A stretch of DNA of 64,000 nucleotides, taken from assembly GCA_964019425.1 (NCBI GenBank), contig OZ025841.1:372001-436000 (forward strand), in the 5' to 3' direction. Shown piece by piece: positions 1-10,975 of this stretch. This DNA comes from Flectonema sp. DT1601 (taxonomy: Eukaryota > Euglenozoa > Diplonemea > Diplonemida > Diplonemidae). A program made the position numbers and the translations under genes. The first letter of the stretch is position 1. Every line of letters begins with the position of its first letter. The notes beneath the pieces were generated by a model, which saw only the letters and a list, made by a program, of their open reading frames with translations, had not been told where the DNA came from and made no database searches.

Positions 1-1670
1 GTTCGGTATTTCACAGTCACAGTTTGATCAGTGTTACGAGAGGTTGACACACTGTGAATAGTAATGCCCGCAATAGAGTAGTCGAATTTTAATACTTTTT
101 CTGTATTTTTACATCCGATTTCTGAGTGAAAAGTTGTTGTATTCACTCGACATCCATCTGCTGATCCAAAATCAATTTTTTCAAGCGGAACATACGACTG
201 TGTTGGTGACGGTGATGTTTTTTCACCTATAGCTGTATTCGTATAGTCTATGCCTCCGTCACAAGATGCGAGTCCGCACATTGCTGAATTCATAACTTTT
301 GGATATACCAACACGAATGCCATACACATTTCATCTGGCGTACCAGCACCAAAAGTAACATCATCATCACCATCATTATAAAACTCACAATAGGTGCTCA
401 AAGTATCACCTGGGTTTAGAGTAGCTGATGAAGCAATCTCATGCTGTAAATTAAAATCGTAATAATCTGACCGTCCAAGATCTGTAAGTTTCTTACCATT
501 GCGATGATGTTCTAGTCTAATTCTCTTACCAATATTGTGCATGTGAAGGAATATATTTATAACTGTTACTGATTGAGTAAATCTACTAGTGCAACTACTA
601 AGGCAATCAACTTGGTATGATGTTGTTGTGTTCGGTTTTATACCACTACTTAGACGTGATAGTGCTACAAGAGGATCACCAACCCATAACACTTGAGCTT
701 CATGAAGACGTGGAATAGATGTCACTTGCATTGTAATATAACTATTGTCAGTCACGGTTAACAGCGCAGGGTTGTCATAATGAAATTCCATACTGAAGTA
801 TCGAGAGCCGTCTTTTCCACCAACAGGAAGACCAGCTTCTGCTGGCAGATGTAACCTGTTTCCACCCACAGCCCATGCGTATACCAATTCTCTACAGGGA
901 TTATTACCACATGCGCGAGCTACACCCAACTGAGACGGTCTTTCAGAACACGCATACAGTAGGACATGATGAGGGTCATAGCCACCATTTTCAATTGGCA
1001 CAGTTGCCATACTCGTCGCATGATATGTTTGAGTTTCCATTTCTGGAAAAATATCAACAATATCGAATTCCTGACAAGCATAAAGAGTTCTCTTTGCGGG
1101 TAATTTATAATTATTTATTTTGAATACAACTTCCGTCTCTCCCTCCTTTCCAATAGATTTCGGGAGTTCGATAAAAGGTATTCCTACTGGTACACGAGAA
1201 GTTACATGATAGCTTAACTCACTTGATAAACCATATGCAAGCACTACTCTTGTCATTCCAGGTTCGATACTACGGTCAGTTGTGAAATCTGTTGCTTGTA
1301 ATTTCCGAGTTAGTGTAGTGGTTGTTTTACCATTTGATTGTGAATAGGTTTGTAGTTTCCAGTCGGATTCTCCTGAGCAACTGTCAAGTTTTGGTATGAC
1401 TCGTTCACTTGTTGTAAACATGTCTTTTATAATACCGTTTGAAATTACTGCGATGTCTGATCCAAGCATTCCTCCACTACTCGATTCTCCTATACCAAAA
1501 CCAATCCATCCTTCAGTCGCAACCGTCAACTTTAACTCGATTTTATCATTCTTTACTTCCCAACAGATCTTATAATCAGCAGGCTTACTTAGTTTGTATT
1601 CCCTGCAGGTTAGTTCTCCGTGAATACAAACTATTATTGCTAAAAGTATTATTCCCACTAATCGTTTCAT
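1..1670 (-). CDS. DOMON / copper type II ascorbate-dependent monooxygenase (DBH/MOXD1-like), 3' end cut by window
   Basis: The minus-strand frame is open from the ATG at 1668-1670 to the window edge (556 codons), so the C terminus lies outside. Residues 1-18 (MKRLVGIILLAIIVCIHG) look like a signal peptide. Residues about 25-150 fit a DOMON domain (GWIGFGIGES followed by GSDIAV). The rest fits the two-domain PHM/DBH copper core. Candidate CuH ligands are H234 and H235 (DPHHVLLYAC) and H297 (EFHYDNP); candidate CuM ligands are H376 and H378 (FLHMHNIG) and M448 (DEMCM). The spacings 235-297 and 378-448 (62 and 70) nearly equal those of PHM (64 and 70), so the enzyme looks intact. Known relatives hydroxylate catecholamines or peptides in the secretory lumen using ascorbate and O2; the substrate here is unknown. 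A pyrimidine-rich CCAG about 30 nt upstream is a likely trans-splice acceptor. I am confident of the family, not of DBH versus MOXD1 function. Confidence 0.93.
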   Translation of the reverse strand, partial: MKRLVGIILLAIIVCIHGELTCREYKLSKPADYKICWEVKNDKIELKLTVATEGWIGFGIGESSSGGMLGSDIAVISNGIIKDMFTTSERVIPKLDSCSGESDWKLQTYSQSNGKTTTTLTRKLQATDFTTDRSIEPGMTRVVLAYGLSSELSYHVTSRVPVGIPFIELPKSIGKEGETEVVFKINNYKLPAKRTLYACQEFDIVDIFPEMETQTYHATSMATVPIENGGYDPHHVLLYACSERPSQLGVARACGNNPCRELVYAWAVGGNRLHLPAEAGLPVGGKDGSRYFSMEFHYDNPALLTVTDNSYITMQVTSIPRLHEAQVLWVGDPLVALSRLSSGIKPNTTTSYQVDCLSSCTSRFTQSVTVINIFLHMHNIGKRIRLEHHRNGKKLTDLGRSDYYDFNLQHEIASSATLNPGDTLSTYCEFYNDGDDDVTFGAGTPDEMCMAFVLVYPKVMNSAMCGLASCDGGIDYTNTAIGEKTSPSPTQSYVPLEKIDFGSADGCRVNTTTFHSEIGCKNTEKVLKFDYSIAGITIHSVSTSRNTDQTVTVKYR

Positions 1671-2868
1671 AATATTTTTTTTTTATTTTTTTTTATTCTG
1701 GTGAAGATAAGAAAGTAACCCCATCGCATGTATTTATTTTATTTATTTACCAAGGGTAACAGTGAGACAAAACAAATGACTACCTAAACTCATCGCCCGC
1801 GTGAGCAGACAGCGTTAGAGACTGTTGATAACAACATATTATGATACTGAACCGTGAAGGAATTTATTTGTTAACAGATAATATACTAAATAACTGCACA
1901 AACGAACGACCAGACAAACAAAAACAAACAAACAAGTTCAAGCAGCAGCAGAAGGGACAAGTAAGATAAGATTGCAAGTCGTCGTTGAGGTTATTATTAT
2001 TATTATTATTATTATTTTTTTTTTTCCCTTCTCATTGTTCTCCCTTTTTTTTTTTGTCCCCTCATCCAGTTCCTACACACAGAAAGTAAAAGGATAAGTC
2101 ACATCCCAACTAAGGCGTCCTCTCACGTATAAAATCCTCGACGAAATAATAAACAAAACGAAATGTAGTCAACCGAAACGTATGGTCGCAGAGAACAATG
2201 CTTTAAATCACTTTTTAGATTTTTTTTTTTTTTTGCTGAAAAATACTCTACCAAAACAAGATGGGAAAGAAAAACAACCCAATGTGCCTATTGCACAGTC
2301 AAAAAATAAATTTAATGGAATAAGAAGGATTCAAAAAAAAAAAAAAAAAAAAAAAAAGAACAAAACTTAACAGCTTCTGCTACCATTGCTAGTTTGCAAG
2401 GAATTTTACCCCCATTGGTTTTTACTTTAAAATTCAACTCTCTCCATTGAGAGAGGATATGGAGTCAAGTTTTATGCAATACGAGGGTAAATAGAACGGT
2501 AGCAATTCAAAGGCAATATCGCAAACCACCTTTTTTTTTCTAACTAAGGAGAAACCATGTATAATAATAATAATAATAATAGTAATAATAATAATAAATT
2601 TACGAATGACAACACGCATGAATTTGATACGAGACTACGAAGGTTTCATTGTTTTTTTTTACCTTTAATAAGGCAACTTTAAAAACATTTTTTTCCCCCT
2701 CTCTCTCTCTCTTCCTCTCTCCATCCTTAGTAAAATAACAACAATAATAATAATAATAATAATAATATCACACACATCAGTAATGATAAATTCTATCTAG
2801 TAGTTTTATTCTAACCTTTTTTTTTTTCCTTTATAACAAAACAACATCAAAGTAGTAGCAGCTACCCA
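1671..2868. other. Intergenic: homopolymers and TAA/TTA microsatellites
   Basis: This is the spacer between the SH2-kinase 3' end and the monooxygenase start. It holds a TTA-type microsatellite near 1990-2017, a long A run near 2334-2357, and TAA-type tracts near 2560-2600 and 2740-2768. Short open frames on both strands are driven by these low-complexity runs. I see no gene. Confidence 0.7.
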
Positions 2869-5612
2869 TTAATTATTATCATAAATGTAAAACTCACTCG
2901 ACACCTCCGTGTCCACAGCTGGTGTTATAGGTACAGGATTCATTATGGTCTCTCCAGATCCTGTTGTTGTTGTTGTTGTTGATGTGCTATTCTCAGAGAT
3001 TAGTAAACAAAAAAAAAAACAGCCAAAAACACGTACCTTGTATAAAATCATTTGGAGCCTTGGCTAAGATCCATTCAATGAAAGGTTTCAACCCGTTCAT
3101 TTCCCTCTGGGATTCCTGTTTTGGTTTTTGTTTTTTTGTTTTTTTCTATAAAAGAAAAAAAAACCCCCCACTTTTTGATACATACCTGTCTAGTAACAGT
3201 GAAGGCATCAACCACTAAGTGTTTTGCGATATTCGCTCTATAGAATATTATTTTATGGGTAATTTTTGATACATGTTGATGCAAAACTACTATCGTCAGT
3301 ACTAATTTTCCCAATTCCCTTTTAGCTGGTCTAATAATAAAGGTTCCCAACGGTTTAGATCTCAGCAATTGTTCTGCAGTCCTGGAATCACAATCTAGTT
3401 TAAACACTTGTTTATTATTAAGCCAGGCTAATTGTTGCATCATGTCTTGAATTGGAAAATATTTTTGAAATTTTCGAAATTCTTCCGCTTGAATTTCACT
3501 CTTAGTTGTGCAACATTGAACCAAATATTTAACTAAAGGAAATAAATAACTGAAATCCGCGGCATAGCTTGGTTGGTTTAAGTGAAGGGAAACTCTTCCC
3601 CAAAAATCATCCCAAGAAAGACATACACTTCCTTTAAATATTAATCTTTGATAATCAGTTTCAGCTTCAGGAGCAGGGGTTTTTGGACAAAGACCATCAG
3701 CTTGAGAATATTCAACTTGATTCCAATCAGTTGCAGGTTTCAGTTCGAGATGCTGTCTCAGACTTGACAAAGTTAAAAGACTCTTTGAATGAATGTATGG
3801 TATCATTTCTGTTTTAATATCTTGCAAGACAGCGCTGTTGAGAGGGCTAGGTAGCTGAGCATGAATGATAGTAACAATTGATTCCGCAGCTCGCTCTCGA
3901 AGCTTTTGACGATCCTGTTCAGGTATATGCTCTGGTAAGTCTGTTAAAAAAGCTCTCAACCCAATCCCTCTCTGATCAGCACCACCAAAATAACAACAAT
4001 ACTGAAGAGATTCGTCAGTGGTTGTTAAGGTTAATTGTGTTAGATGTTCCACAGCAGCAAATGGTACTTCCCAACCTCCTCCTTTAGTAACTTTGTCAGT
4101 CTTAGTAACGTACTCACGGAGGGCTGTACAGATATAGCCTGGCATACAGGCTGCATTTTTCACTAATAACTTAAATATTATCGTGAAAAGATCATTATTT
4201 CTCGTGTCCCTTATAAAGTTGTAATGCTCCAAAACAGCCTCAGCTTGTTCTGATGTGCTTGATGGGTTGAGTAGTATTTGAGATGCTTCAACTTGATTTT
4301 GAACAACAACAGACCGATCAGCAGTCTGCGCCTTCTTCAACAAGCTAAACCCCGAAGCTATGGTGGTAAGAATGAATAAATAGCTAGTGTAGTTTGGGAT
4401 GGTTGATGATAGTTCTGATTTTCGTTTATTAATGAGACAGAGACATGTGTCAGCAGTACTCTGAACATCTTCCTGCAAGTAATTCTCATCACAAAATAAA
4501 ACTGCAACGAATCTCAGAGCGCTGTGTAATATTGTTTGTTGAAATAATAAATCTCTACCGTCGCTGTCGCAACCTTGTTGGATTAGGGCGGCTGCTGCCT
4601 CGACGGCATTTTGAACCAGCTGAACATTAGGAATCCCACGAATCCAACCAATAAGAGCATCAGCTTTGTTACTGGCACTTACACTACTGACGTTGGTTAT
4701 TGATTGTTCTTTGTGACTTTGACTAGCGTCAGGTATGGCATTGCTTCCTGTACTGGCACCCATTGGAGACCTCGGATATGTTGTTGGCTGCTCGACAGTA
4801 AAGAAAGCATGTTCTAATAAATTATCACAAGTAATACTACTGCACTCTTTAAGACACAAGTCAGTAAAGCCTTTGAAAACTTCTGATGCATCTCTCGGTA
4901 TAACCGGACGAAGTCTTCCATTTGCTATTGCAAAACTCAGTTGAATGGCGTCCCTGTCACTGTCATGGTATGGGGGTAGGCCGGTTTTCATCTCAATCAA
5001 AGAGCATCCCAAAGCCCAGATGTCAGAACTGCCGCTGTAAGATCCACCGAATACCTTTGGAGACATATATCGAACAGTTCCTACGACATGTCGATGGCTA
5101 GTTACGTCAGTGTGTTCTCGTATCCGACTGCATAGTCCAAAGTCAGCGAGTTTGCAACCTCCGTTAGAATCAACCAGCATATTAGCTGGCTTTATGTCTC
5201 TGTGGATTAGTCCTCGACTGTGTGCGAATGCTAATCCGTTCAAAATATCGAATAGGTATCTACTTATTAATGAAGAAGGAATTCCGTTAGAGAATCGAGT
5301 TCTTATCAAATCATGTGCACTGCCTTCTGGCATGAACTCCATGTAAATAGCAGATTGTTTTAATTGGTCATCGTATGTGAAGGCGTACGTTTCGACTATA
5401 TTTTTGTGAGAAAGCTCTACCAGTAAACGGTATTCTCGTAGAGTTTGTTCTACGTCGTCGCGTTCGACTTGCGATTCTTTTATTGCTAACATTTGTCCGT
5501 TTCGCAAATTTTGTCCTCTGTAAACGACACCGAATCCACCTCTTCCCAGGAGTTCATCAAACCTTGTGCAATTCCTTACAAAGTCTGGATCACCATTTGT
5601 CAATAACAGCAT
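2869..5612 (-). CDS. Ser/Thr protein kinase with C-terminal SH2-like domain, three exons
   Basis: I assemble three minus-strand exons: 5612-3186, 3115-3037 and 2960-2869. Introns are GTATGT...AAAACAG (70 nt) and GTACGT...CAACAG (76 nt). All phases match, and the product is 865 aa from the ATG at 5612. A frame-extending GTG 21 nt upstream is not a start. The kinase domain is N-terminal: GRGGFGVVY, AIKE, HRDIKPANM, DFGLC, GTVRYMSPKVF. The APE-equivalent is SPK, so the usual Glu is Lys. About 500 mostly helical residues follow, then an SH2-like fold: SKPLGTFIIRPAKRELGK gives the beta-B strand with its phosphotyrosine-binding Arg, then HKIIF, and exon 2 supplies the closing helix (PFIEWILAKAP). 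Kinase followed by SH2 is the layout of Dictyostelium Shk kinases. A GTAAGT at about 5747 hints at a 5'UTR intron. Kinase call is firm; SH2 is likely; the intron 2 acceptor has an alternative nearby. Confidence 0.85.
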
Positions 5613-6483
5613 CCTGATGTCACCCCCACTCACACACTCACACGAGTCTTGTCACCCACACTCTGTTGGTGTTCCTGATTATGTGGGGGAAGTAATTGTG
5701 TTGAATATTTGAATTAGAAATCACGACATCAATTCATCACTTAATACTTACCATCAGTACCTGGTTGGGGGGGTGTTGCTAAAATATTATAATAAACTAA
5801 CACGGCAACATCAAATGAGGTACACAGGTAGGCGTGAACTTCACTTCGAAAACAGGGATTTCTTTTAATTGGAAAGACATGAATGGAACCGCAAGTAAGC
5901 TTTTGCTAGTTTATTAGTTTGTTGTTCTTATTCCTTTTCTTTTTTCCTTTTTTTTTTTTCCTCTTTTCGTTCCTTCCTTTCTTTATTCTTTTGTTTGCTT
6001 GCAAAGAAAAAGTACTCAGGGAACTAGGGCTGGGGGTTTGCGTTAGTGAGAAAGAAAACTTACTACCGACGTAAGCGATTGGTTGGCAACAAAAACATGA
6101 GTGTTGCTTTTAATGTGATAAACCTAAATAACTGGTTTTACACATAATTTTGCAAAAGGAATAAGAATAAGACGGAAACAATTACGTAGCAATGAGAGTG
6201 TCTTCTAACGGCTCTCAAAAAAACTACAAACATATGCACATCACGAACGACGGCAAAAGATGTCGGTGGGTTGAATGATCTGGAAGTGAGGACGGAACAA
6301 GAATGGTAAAGTGTATAACTACTTTAGGATGGGGGAATGAAAAGGTTTTTTGTGTGACAGAGAGCAAAAAATCAAAAAAAAAAAAACGGGAAAGAAAAGA
6401 AACAATAACAAAGAATAAAATACAACGTGCCAACATAAAATAATGGGAAAAAAAAAAAAAAAAAATTAAATGAACATACACAT

Positions 6484-6520
<37 letters not shown>

Positions 6521-8172
6521 AACATCACTCAAAACTGTAATAGTCGCCAACAAGAACAGGCTTATCAAACACCTGCAGCAACTCCCCCCTGGAAGAAGCG
6601 AACAGAGGAAAAAAACGTGATCAGTAACTGAGATTAAGATGGTGAGTATGATGCTTCCATTGAGGTTTTTTTTTAGTATTTTTTTTTTTTTTTAAATAAT
6701 TTCTACTCAAACCTTGCAAGGTTTTGGAAATCACGTCTCGCCTACTAAATACATTCCCGAATACCAACAACTCTAACGAGCTGTTCTCAAGAACTCAAAA
6801 CCCCGCAGAAAAATTCCATCCAGGGAAAGCTATAAAGAACAAACAAAACAAAAAAAAACACTTACTAACTGACTGTTACCACAACACATGGCTCTGCTGG
6901 TGTGGCCTACTCACTTTTTGTGCGTAGGCGAAAAGACCTGTTAGAGGGCTTGTTTTAAGCCAACTGCTTACAAATCAATAACTCAGCATTAATAAAAAGG
7001 GGGGGAAAAAAACGGGGGGGAAAAAAGCGGGGAAAAAAGCTTCATGACATTTCCACAAAGCAGTATCTACCGTGATTGCAAACTAAACCTATTTATGGTG
7101 CTTAGTGGCCCACAGAATCTCCGTTACTACTCTGCACAGAATCAAAAAAAAGAGAAAAAGAAAGGGAAAAAAACGGGATTTCTTTTTATGTGACATTTAA
7201 GCAAGCATTTTTTTTATATCAAATCCAGCCACTCAGACAGCCCTGTTTTTTTTTTTCTTTTTTTCTTCTGCGCAAAGATTTAGACTGAAAATATTATACT
7301 TTTTTTTTTTTTTTTCTACCTTTTTTTTTTTTTTCTCTTTTCTTTGTCTTTTTGAAAAACTATTCGTTTCTGAAAGCGAAGAGAAGGCAGTTTGATAGCA
7401 GTTACTTGAGGGACATCCCAACGGGAGAAACAGTCTTGCGCCGTAAACTTATAATTTTTTTCCATTTCACAGGAAACAGCAACACAACGCACTAGGTAGA
7501 TGTATTCTTCTCACAACGAACACAGCAAGTCGGGGGGTGACCAACCTTATCTGGCTCTTAGAAAAAGTAATTCACAAAAGTACATATATGGTTGTGTTAT
7601 ATACAAGCAAAAGTAGCCCTCCCTTTTTTGAGATATTTTAATTAAAAAAAAAAAAACGATTCTTAATATAATTGCTAGTTGGATAAAAAATGCATTCACA
7701 GATTTTAATCCCAACAACAGGAACAACAAAAATAAAAATACCATGATTTGTGATGTGTTTTTTTTTTTTGCATTTTTTTTTTTTTTTGTGTGAATTCTTA
7801 CGAATAAATTGAATAACAACATTTGTGTAGGTTCCTTGGTTCACATGAAGAGAATACCTTTAAAAAAAGACAGATCTAACATCTATCCACAAGGAAGGAG
7901 GAGGAGTAATTTTTTTTAATTTTTTTTTGACAATGTGAGGGGGGAAAAAAAAAACGCTCTCTGGATGCATAACGATAAGTAGTTGTAGACAGTAAATTTT
8001 CAAAATGCTGAAATTCAGTCAGCAACACTAAATGCATATAGGCAATTATTTCTATTACGGATTAGGGGTAAGAATGACTCGCCTTACTACTATTTGTACG
8101 TGAACTGGTGTGCAACTACATTGGGAAAAGCACACGCAAAACTAGTTTTCGCATATTAATAAAGAGACAAAT

Positions 8173-8215
<43 letters not shown>

Positions 8216-8800
8216 TTAGTCGCGGGTAACTCCCGCCGACAAAATACTCTATTTTTTTTTTTTTTTTTTCCCTTTCTGAGATTTACCGTACTGTCTCACA
8301 TCATTCAAAAAAACAAAACAAAAATCCCCTTTGCTTGAAAAAAAAAGGGACCATGCGTCAAAAAAAATTGCATTAATTTTGATAAATGTCAAAACTAATG
8401 TTAAATAAAGTTTACTATATAACATTGTTGCACCTCGCAACGAGAGGAAAAAGTTTCCCCTGCGCCACAGTAGGATTAAAGTCGGAGAATATTCCATAAG
8501 CTCTCACCCTACGCATAACAGACTTTGACTCGACTTTAAGGTGCCTTTAGATTATTTCATTTTCATTATGCCCTACAACATAATAAAGTAAAGCAGAGTG
8601 TACCTGCTACTCGCGCTCGTAAAATAGGATATTGACTCATGAAAAAAAAAACATAGTATTGGTTTAAATAATTGGGCATATGTTGCATTTTATTTTCTTC
8701 AGAAACCATAATTGGTACTCGCACCGTCAGTCGCAAGTTAACATTAAGTATTGTTACCACTGATCAACTTACTCGAGACTGAAAAAAATTCAGAAAAAAG

Positions 8801-8878
8801 ACTTATACTCTGTTGATCGCAGACAATAAATAAAACGGTTCATTGTCTGAACAGCTTCTTCTCAGACGTCATCGGTAC
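8801..8878 (+). repeat. Hairpin-ended dispersed repeat, copy 1 (partial)
   Basis: This copy matches the 3' two-thirds of a family seen six times in the window. It has the GATCGCAGACAATAA core, then a diverged CTGAACAG arm and a GACGTCATCGGTAC end followed by an A tract. The 5' arm (CATTCAGATT) is not recognisable here. Confidence 0.6.
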
Positions 8879-9557
8879 AAAAAAGAAAAATAAAATAAAA
8901 TAAAATAATATTATGTATAAAACTCACGCACACAATAGTTAATAGGAAGTATTTCACTTCTTGAGCCATTCAAAAAAAATAATTTTCATCTGCCAATTTG
9001 ACATCGCACAAAAAATTAAAACAACATCACACCGAACACAGTAATGAGATACAAAAAAAAAAAAAAAAAAAAAAAAAAGTTTTGTCAGTGGGTAGAACCT
9101 GGGGAATACTGCCAATAGTTCCATGGATTTGGCAAAGAAACGAAAAAGAGGAAATAAAAAAAAATAATAATTAATTGCATTGGTTGTGGAATTGAGTTCA
9201 TCAATATACGGACGGTTTATAGCATCCTTGTTTGCAGATTAACTCCCTTCTAGAAAAAAATAAAACAAAAACAAAGAAAATGAAAAAATGAAAAAAAAAG
9301 TAATTCGAAGCATTGCCAGAATCAGGGTTGGGGAAGAAAGAAACTGGCTAGTACAAACAATTACAGGGTTGAGAATATTTATTTAATAAATAAATCCCGC
9401 TTCAAAAAAATGCGACGGCAACCCTTAGAAAAAATAGAAAAGCTAATTTCATCTGATTTATTAAGAAAAGAGAAACGGGGGTGAAAAATTGATATTTTTT
9501 TTTTTTTTTTTTTTTTGAGGTCTTACACTGAAAAGGAAGACTAAAAGAAGCGTTCCT

Positions 9558-9602
9558 AAACTGTCAGCGGAAGCGTAGTACACGATTGCAAAATAAAATA
9601 CC
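9558..9602 (+). repeat. Short dispersed repeat (GTAGTACAC family), copy 1
   Basis: About 45 bp beginning AAACTGTC and containing GCGTAGTACAC and ATTGCAAAATA is shared almost base for base with 18038-18079. Origin unknown; two copies seen in the window. Confidence 0.7.
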
Positions 9603-9642
9603 GCTGGAGGCCCCCTGCCTATGTTACAAACAACAGCGAAGG

Positions 9643-9712
9643 CAATTCGATACTATAATAAAATAGAAAGCAACTTGAAAACTGGCTGAACTGTAGTTGC
9701 TATGTAAAGAAT
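9643..9712 (+). repeat. Dispersed repeat (TTGATACT...GCAACTTG family), copy 1
   Basis: About 60-70 bp containing CGATACTATAATAAAATAG, AAGCAACTTGAAAACTGGC and a degenerate tail. Related copies lie at 44726-44795 and 57437-57505. The unit has no coding content and no visible terminal structure. Confidence 0.65.
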
Positions 9713-9999
9713 CCCATGCTGTTGAATATGGGCTCAAGGCTTAGTTGTTTGATTTTGTAAATTAATCATATGGGGGGAGGAAACAGGCTAATTGTTTGAG
9801 CGTATTTATAATAGTATAAATACATTGTATCAAAATTAACTACTAAAAAAAAAAAACACAAGTTTCCGTGCGTGTATATCGTCAGACTCTACATAATAAC
9901 AATATATGTTTCTAACGGGCTTTGCATAACGGATTTGAGATTTTTTTTTCTTTTTTTTTTTTTTTCAGTTGTTTTAGTTCGTGAGCTCTGACTGGTGAA

Positions 10000-10110
10000 C
10001 AGTGGGGGATGTATGTTCGATTTTGTAAAAATTACAACTGTGTTGTATCATAAAAACAGTGGGAGTTGAATGCTTGAATTTGTAAAATACAACTGTATTG
10101 CATCATAGTG
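10000..10110 (+). repeat. Two-unit tandem repeat of about 55 bp
   Basis: Two adjacent units start CAGTGGG and carry GAATTTGTAAAATACAACTG or a close variant, then TTGTATCAT or TTGCATCAT. The start of a third unit follows at 10111. A further single copy of the core lies at about 10649-10688, inside material that interrupts the hairpin-repeat copy at 10594-10942. Confidence 0.7.
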
Positions 10111-10593
10111 TGGGTGGGGGAATGCCTACCTGGGCAACCATCTACTCACTCATTAACCCTCTCGCTTTAGCCTAGCGAGTGATCTGACGACCTTGATTTG
10201 AGATTTTTTTTTTTTTTTGTACAAATCATTTGGAAGACAGGCGCAGTACAGAACACTAAAAATCCTGATGGTAATATGAAAGAAAAAAAAGGGGGTGAAG
10301 AAAGAAAAAAAAAAAAAAAGGATTTCAAAAATCATGGTACGGAGACATGGCGAAGCAGTCTCTCTGTGTAGTGCGAACAGCCTCTGCTAAGCGAGAAGGG
10401 GAATGAGAAGACAGGAAAGGTAACGAAACAAGACGCTTTTTCGACAGAATATAGTAAATAATTATGATATGGCGACCCTGCACAACCGTGAGATCCTCAC
10501 CGATGACGTGTGCCGGTAATCAATAGACATAGCCAGTAGTATGCTTTATGTAGGCAGGTTTCACTACTAAACAAAAAATCGAGAAGAAAAGAA

Positions 10594-10941
10594 AACCATT
10601 CAGATTAGCCTCATCGTTGAACGCAGAACAGAATCTTGTCGCGTGGTCTTAATGTTTGAATTTGTAAATATACAACTCTATCGCATCACATTAACATAAA
10701 AGGATAATTTAACAATTGTTAAGGATACAGTAACTGTGATGATGCTTAAGTCACCCCAGTTAGCAATTCTGAAGTAGATGCCCTCTGATTTTATTGTAAC
10801 AAAAAGATTATTATCACTATTGCGTAATAGTTCATGGCGCACTACTAGTGGAGGTCTTGTAGCGCTGGGGGAAAAACGAATCATGGCCATAAGAAACAAC
10901 GGTTTTCAATCTGAATAGTTTCTTCTCCGACCACGCCGGTA

Positions 10942-10942
<1 letters not shown>
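10594..10942 (+). repeat. Hairpin-ended dispersed repeat, copy 2, split by about 230 bp
   Basis: The left part (10594-10638) has AACCATTCAGATTAGCC, GTTGAACGCAGA and AATCTTG. The right part (about 10871-10942) has GAATCATGGCCATAAGAAA, CAATCTGAATAGTTTC and the CCGACCACGCCGGTAC end followed by an A tract. Comparison with the copy at 50575-50683, where the two parts are contiguous, shows 10639-10870 is an insertion. The inserted piece carries one copy of the GAATTTGTAAA repeat. Confidence 0.7.

Positions 10943-10975
<33 letters not shown>

Noticed and set aside
5613-5633. N-terminal extension of the SH2-kinase (seven codons)
   Set aside because: It begins with GTG; the first ATG is at 5612. The same reasoning removes seven codons from the Cache-receptor (23457-23477).
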